This document shows positions 60,717-64,000 of a stretch of DNA of 64,000 bases, piece after piece (the first letter of the stretch is position 1; each line of letters starts with the position of its first letter). The stretch covers positions 1 through 64,000 of the forward strand of contig JAEZKL010000013.1 of the NCBI GenBank assembly GCA_023415475.1, written 5' to 3'. The notes below the pieces were generated by a model. That model made no database searches, was not told the DNA's origin, and saw nothing but the letters and a program-made list of their open reading frames with translations. A program made the translations under genes and the position numbers. The stretch comes from Bacillota bacterium. Its GTDB lineage: Bacteria > Bacillota > Clostridia > Lachnospirales > Lachnospiraceae.

Positions 60717-61907
60717 ATGCTTACTCGAGTGAATCAAAAAAATGGTGAGGAGCTTTCAATACTTGGATTCGGATGTATGCGTTTCCCGCAAAAGGGAGTA
60801 AGTATCGATGAGCCAAGATCGATTGCACTCATCCGTTCCGCAATCGATCAGGGAATGAATTACTTTGACACGGCTTATTTCTATCATGGCGGTAAGAGTG
60901 AAGCGCTTCTAGGAGATGCATTAGCCGGTGGCTATCGCGAAAGGGTTAAAATAGCAACGAAGCTTCCTCCTTTCATGGTAAGTAAACTGGACGGTGCGAA
61001 GAAAATCTTCGAGAACCAGTGTACGAAGCTCAAAACCGACTATATTGACTATTATCTCCTTCATATGTTAACCGATAAAGCCACACTGGATCGTATGATC
61101 AGCATCGGAGTCCTGGACTGGCTGGAGCAGTTGAAGAAGGAAGGGACCATACGTAATATCGGTTTCTCCTTCCATGGAGGAAAGGCTGATTTTGAGCAGA
61201 TTTTAACTGCTTACCCCTGGGATTTTTGCCAGATCCAATACAATTACCTAGATGAGAATAATCAGGCTACGAAAGCAGGCCTGCAGCTGGCAGGTTCCAT
61301 GGGAATTCCGGTTATCGTAATGGAGCCTCTGCGTGGAGGAAAGCTAGTGAATAATCTTCCTGATCAGGTGCTGAAAGCCTTCCGAGGCTATGATGCTGAG
61401 CGTACCCCGGCAGAATGGGCACTTCGCTGGATATGGAACCATCCGGAGGTTACGGTGCTTCTATCCGGGATGAGTGATGAACAGCAGCTGGCTGAAAACA
61501 TTGAACTTGCTTCAAAGGTCACTGCAAATTCTTTATCGAACGAAGAGCTGGAGGTGTTCGACAGAGTAAAGGCAATCATGCTGGAGAAAACCAAAGTACC
61601 TTGTACAGCCTGTGCTTATTGCATGCCCTGTCCTCATGGAGTTGATATTCCGGGATGCTTTGCGGCATATAATGATAAGTACCTCTTGAACGCAAAGGAT
61701 AACCGTTTTAAGTATATGCAAACTCTGGGAGTAATGTCAAAGAAGCCTGCTTATGCATCGCTTTGCACGGAATGCGGAAAATGCGAGCTTCATTGCCCTC
61801 AAAAAATTTCAATCCGCAAAGAATTAAAGCAGGTAAAGAAGGAGATGGAGGGACCTCTGTTTAAACCTGTTGTCGGAGTTGCACGAAAGGTGTTAAGAGT
61901 TAAATAG
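60717..61907 (+). CDS. Aldo/keto reductase with C-terminal Fe-S domain
   Basis: A 396-residue protein. The AKR barrel covers about 1-285: GFGCMRFP, the catalytic NYFDTAYFYHGGKSEALLGDA (Asp, Tyr), KLPPFMVSKLDG (Lys) and DYYLLHML (His). The C-terminal tail (about 286-396) has two cysteine clusters resembling [4Fe-4S] sites: CTACAYCMPCPHG and CTECGKCELHCPQ. This fused type is common in anaerobes and is expected to use ferredoxin or NAD(P)H; its physiological substrate is not known. GGGAGGAATTAGA precedes the ATG, 12 nt after the aldolase stop, so the two are co-transcribed. Confidence 0.9.
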   Translation: MLTRVNQKNGEELSILGFGCMRFPQKGVSIDEPRSIALIRSAIDQGMNYFDTAYFYHGGKSEALLGDALAGGYRERVKIATKLPPFMVSKLDGAKKIFENQCTKLKTDYIDYYLLHMLTDKATLDRMISIGVLDWLEQLKKEGTIRNIGFSFHGGKADFEQILTAYPWDFCQIQYNYLDENNQATKAGLQLAGSMGIPVIVMEPLRGGKLVNNLPDQVLKAFRGYDAERTPAEWALRWIWNHPEVTVLLSGMSDEQQLAENIELASKVTANSLSNEELEVFDRVKAIMLEKTKVPCTACAYCMPCPHGVDIPGCFAAYNDKYLLNAKDNRFKYMQTLGVMSKKPAYASLCTECGKCELHCPQKISIRKELKQVKKEMEGPLFKPVVGVARKVLRVK

Positions 61908-61931
61908 ATGAAAACGAAACAGAAAATTAAC

Positions 61932-61959
61932 TTGGATTATCGACAACAAGTGATATAAT
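61932..61959 (+). promoter_or_regulatory. Promoter of the MshEN protein gene
   Basis: TTGGAT (61932-61937), a 16-nt spacer and TATAAT (61954-61959). A small hairpin, ATACC-GTAA-GGTAT (62012-62025), lies just before the ribosome site GGGGGAAAA. Confidence 0.6.
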
Positions 61960-62036
61960 ATTTACTATATAGGAAATTAGTCACATAAAAGATAAAAAGA
62001 TAATAGGAGAGATACCGTAAGGTATGGGGGAAAATC

Positions 62037-63383
62037 ATGAATAGGAATCGGCTTAAGGTGTTATATATCTTGATTGGTCTGTTTTCTTTAATGGCAAGTA
62101 TTATTTGGACTTATAAGAGCTTCAAATCCAATACGGCTACACTTACTTATCTGGTAGATGCATTAATTATTATCCTCTTAATCGTTCTCTTGATGAAAAA
62201 CAACGGAAAGCCGAAAATAGCTGTTGATCACAGCAACTATCTGGAATGGATAACCGATGGGAATATTGAAAGCTGCTGTAAATTGAGTGTGAGTATAAAA
62301 ACCCTTGAGGATCTGGTTCGCTTGGCGATTGACCTGAATAAGAGAGTAATTCATGATTCTAAACTTGGTAAATACTTTGTATTGACTGAGGATATGACCT
62401 ACATACATGATCCGGGGATGAGCAATCCTCTGATGGATAATAAACTACAGTTAGGCCGAATATTAATTGAACGAGGATTAATTCAAGCAGAGCAGTTAGA
62501 GACAGGCTTGTATTATCAGAAGCGAATCGGATGCAGATTAGGAGAGAGTTTGCTTGCTCTTGGCTTTATTGATGAGACTGCTCTATATTGTACTCTTGCT
62601 ACACAGCAAAAAATCACATATTATGAGCTTGATTCAAAGACAGAATGTGAAGACATCGCTTGGACCGTGAAAATGAGTATCAATAAAGCAAAGGCATTGC
62701 AAGCATTACCGCTGGGATATCGATCTGACGGAAAACTGGTAATTGCCTGTGGTGATGCCTCGAAAGCAGGGGTTGCCGCTGCACTGAAGGAGATGTTTGG
62801 AGAAGAAATATATATGGTAGCCTCGAGGCCATCAAAAATATATGAGCTTCTGAATAAAATTGATACTGTGATAAAAGATCATAATGGCTATACACAGCTT
62901 TTAAAAGAGCGAAAAACCGAAGCCTATGAACGATTGACAGATAAGGAATGGGAGCAGTTTACGACAGCATATTATAATGGTAGGATTGATACCTACTTGT
63001 TCATTAAAGCAATCGGTTTGGTAGATCCGCTGCAGCTTGCCCAGATTCCGAATAAGGAAATAATCATTAGCTGGCTAATCGGGAAAGGATTGATTAACGG
63101 TCAGATTGCCAACCTAATCAAATCCATTGAACGACTAAATAGTAAGCAAAGTAAAGCGGTCAGGCAGTCAAAGGTGGTACCACGCTTGGTAGAATTACTT
63201 AAGGAAGCAAATTATATCAATTCGGAAGAAGCGGATTGGGCTGTTCGGAAAGCGGAGCAGGTAGGCTGGTCAATCAATCAAATTCTAATCGAGGATTATC
63301 TGGCTAATGCGGATACGATTGATTATGCAATGCTTGTTCTTACCTCACTTAAGAGTATAGTAAATAAGGCTAAAATATACTGA
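62037..63383 (+). CDS. Membrane-anchored MshEN (GspE N-terminal-like) protein without ATPase domain
   Basis: A 448-residue protein. Two N-terminal helices (VLYILIGLFSLMASIIWTY and LVDALIIILLIVLLM) anchor it in the membrane. Residues about 137-195 carry an MshEN-like pair of motifs, LGRILIERGLIQAEQLETGL and RLGESLLALGFIDETALYCT, the RLGxxL-x-GxxxxxxLxxxL type that binds c-di-GMP in some family members. A domain of GspE-N type continues to about 280. A second region (about 340-445) repeats helical segments of similar style (ISWLIGKGLINGQIANLI, LVELLKEANYINSEEADW). The Walker motifs of type II/IV secretion ATPases are absent. A c-di-GMP-responsive membrane protein is a reasonable hypothesis. Confidence 0.7.
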   Translation: MNRNRLKVLYILIGLFSLMASIIWTYKSFKSNTATLTYLVDALIIILLIVLLMKNNGKPKIAVDHSNYLEWITDGNIESCCKLSVSIKTLEDLVRLAIDLNKRVIHDSKLGKYFVLTEDMTYIHDPGMSNPLMDNKLQLGRILIERGLIQAEQLETGLYYQKRIGCRLGESLLALGFIDETALYCTLATQQKITYYELDSKTECEDIAWTVKMSINKAKALQALPLGYRSDGKLVIACGDASKAGVAAALKEMFGEEIYMVASRPSKIYELLNKIDTVIKDHNGYTQLLKERKTEAYERLTDKEWEQFTTAYYNGRIDTYLFIKAIGLVDPLQLAQIPNKEIIISWLIGKGLINGQIANLIKSIERLNSKQSKAVRQSKVVPRLVELLKEANYINSEEADWAVRKAEQVGWSINQILIEDYLANADTIDYAMLVLTSLKSIVNKAKIY

Positions 63384-63442
63384 TCATTATAAAACAATAG
63401 GATATTGTTATTGACATACCGCTATTTTAAGAATAATTATAT

Positions 63443-63476
63443 AAAAGACTACAGGCTTAAGAGTCGGTAGTCTTTT
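63443..63476 (+). terminator. Intrinsic terminator
   Basis: AAAAGACTAC ... GTAGTCTTTT, a perfect 10-bp stem with terminal T, about 60 nt after the MshEN gene. Confidence 0.85.
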
Positions 63477-63478
63477 GA

Positions 63479-63555
63479 TTCATGACAATAGAAAGTTCGC
63501 GAAGTGTGCATTCTTTCGTTCATGTCAAGTGAATTGGTTTATCAGTTCATCTTGT
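63479..63555. repeat. Repeat B and repeat A adjoining (composite)
   Basis: Repeat B (63479-63518, TTCATGACAATAGAAAGTTC ...) is followed without a gap by repeat A (63519-63555, TTCATGTCAAGTGAATTG ... CTTGT). Both units begin with TTCATGA or TTCATGT. Confidence 0.8.
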
Positions 63556-63744
63556 ATACAGCTTCTGTTTGCCTTTATGAAGGTGAGCTAATGTATTTGC
63601 TCATTGTATTTCTGAATTAAGTAATGTAAAATGAATTAGTGCTAAAAAAGTAATTAATACAGCGAATGCTGATACACCTTTGAATGGCATGAATTGATAT
63701 GGGCAATATCATTTACATATAGGAAATATCATAGAGGATGAAAA

Positions 63745-64000
63745 ATGATTCGGGATTACATGAAAGAATGCACCCTCTGTCCCAGAGATTGCAGGGTGGA
63801 TCGAGCTAAGGGACAAAGGGGATACTGTAAGGTTGGCGAGGAGCTGATTGTAGCTAGAGCCGCTCTTCATATGTGGGAGGAACCCTGTATCTCAGGAGAA
63901 GAAGGCTCAGGAACCGTATTCTTCTCAGGTTGTTCTCTAGGCTGTGTCTACTGTCAAAATTATAATATTGCCAATGGAATGGCCGGCAAACAGATTACAA
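63745..64000 (+). CDS. Radical SAM protein, PflX/COG1313-like (3' end outside window)
   Basis: 85 codons are visible. An N-terminal cysteine motif (ECTLCPRDCRVDRAKGQRGY, then CKVG) is followed by the radical SAM cluster CSLGCVYCQ (CxxxCxxC) in a FFSGCSLGCVYCQNY context. This matches proteins annotated as pyruvate formate-lyase activating enzyme-related (COG1313). They cleave S-adenosylmethionine to form a 5'-deoxyadenosyl radical; their physiological target is not established. AGAGGATG precedes the ATG. Confidence 0.85.
   Translation, partial: MIRDYMKECTLCPRDCRVDRAKGQRGYCKVGEELIVARAALHMWEEPCISGEEGSGTVFFSGCSLGCVYCQNYNIANGMAGKQIT

Larger units (their letters stand above)
63384..63744. other. 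Intergenic region with terminator and repeats B and A
   Basis: These 361 bases contain a terminator (63443-63476), then repeat B (63479-63518) and repeat A (63519-63555) exactly adjoining. The remaining AT-rich stretch to 63744 shows no protein gene. Confidence 0.7.

Noticed and set aside
1..64000. Prophage, IS element or toxin-antitoxin system
   Set aside because: No integrase, transposase, phage structural gene or toxin-like pair was found on either strand.

Overview
The window looks like chromosome of an anaerobic, low-to-mid GC Clostridia, most likely a Lachnospiraceae (Anaerocolumna/Lachnoclostridium-like). Reasons: strong GGAGG ribosome sites, a T-box before serS, an Ech-type hydrogenase, an SLH-domain wall protein, an aldo/keto reductase with a ferredoxin-like tail, and DUF families typical of that group. 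There is no prophage, IS transposase, CRISPR array, rRNA or tRNA. Genus assignment is inference; no database was searched.

Layout. 1-4.6 kb: a lipoprotein, a DUF3877-like protein and two secreted proteins. 4.7-11.2 kb: a TetR-controlled divergent catabolic cluster (FGGY kinase and TetR leftward; class III aminotransferase, two-lobed class II aldolase and MFS carrier rightward) with two matching operators. 11.5-17.4 kb: alanine dehydrogenase, rhomboid protease, a hairpin-rich spacer, a DUF5685/J-protein/membrane-protein module and a serine hydrolase. 17.4-19.1 kb: two leftward ABC-2 permeases without an ATPase. 19.3-31.8 kb: a candidate small RNA, two paralogous secreted proteins, an SLH protein behind a structured leader, a MacAB-like exporter with a duplicated adaptor, a chemoreceptor and a DUF1801 protein. 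31.9-33.6 kb: serS with its T-box. 33.9-44.8 kb: a contiguous echABCDEF-hypABFCDE operon, i.e. a membrane ferredoxin-dependent [NiFe] hydrogenase plus its metal-centre assembly machinery. 44.9-50.8 kb: HAD phosphatase, surface 5'-nucleotidase, EamA transporter, NADH oxidase-like flavoprotein and a cysteine-cluster protein. 50.9-53.6 kb: REC-HDOD and REC-histidine kinase proteins. 53.8-56.7 kb: an ArsR regulator and a four-domain sulfur-transfer flavoprotein. 56.9-59.7 kb: a PcsB-like coiled-coil protein with FtsE and FtsX. 59.7-64 kb: threonine aldolase, Fe-S aldo/keto reductase, an orphan MshEN-domain protein and the start of a radical SAM protein.

The most unusual structure not explained by genes is a family of short intergenic palindromic modules (called A, B and C here, plus simpler hairpins). 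They recur across the window, sit inside operons and at gene ends, abut one another and are nested in one another; several end in a common TTCATGA motif. Other leads are two short promoter-to-terminator transcripts (19.33-19.41 kb, and the leader of echA), a switch-like leader before the SLH gene, an FtsE with LSWGE in place of the LSGGE signature, and an EchE that ends directly at its nickel-ligand motif, which matches the absence of a hydrogenase maturation protease in the operon.
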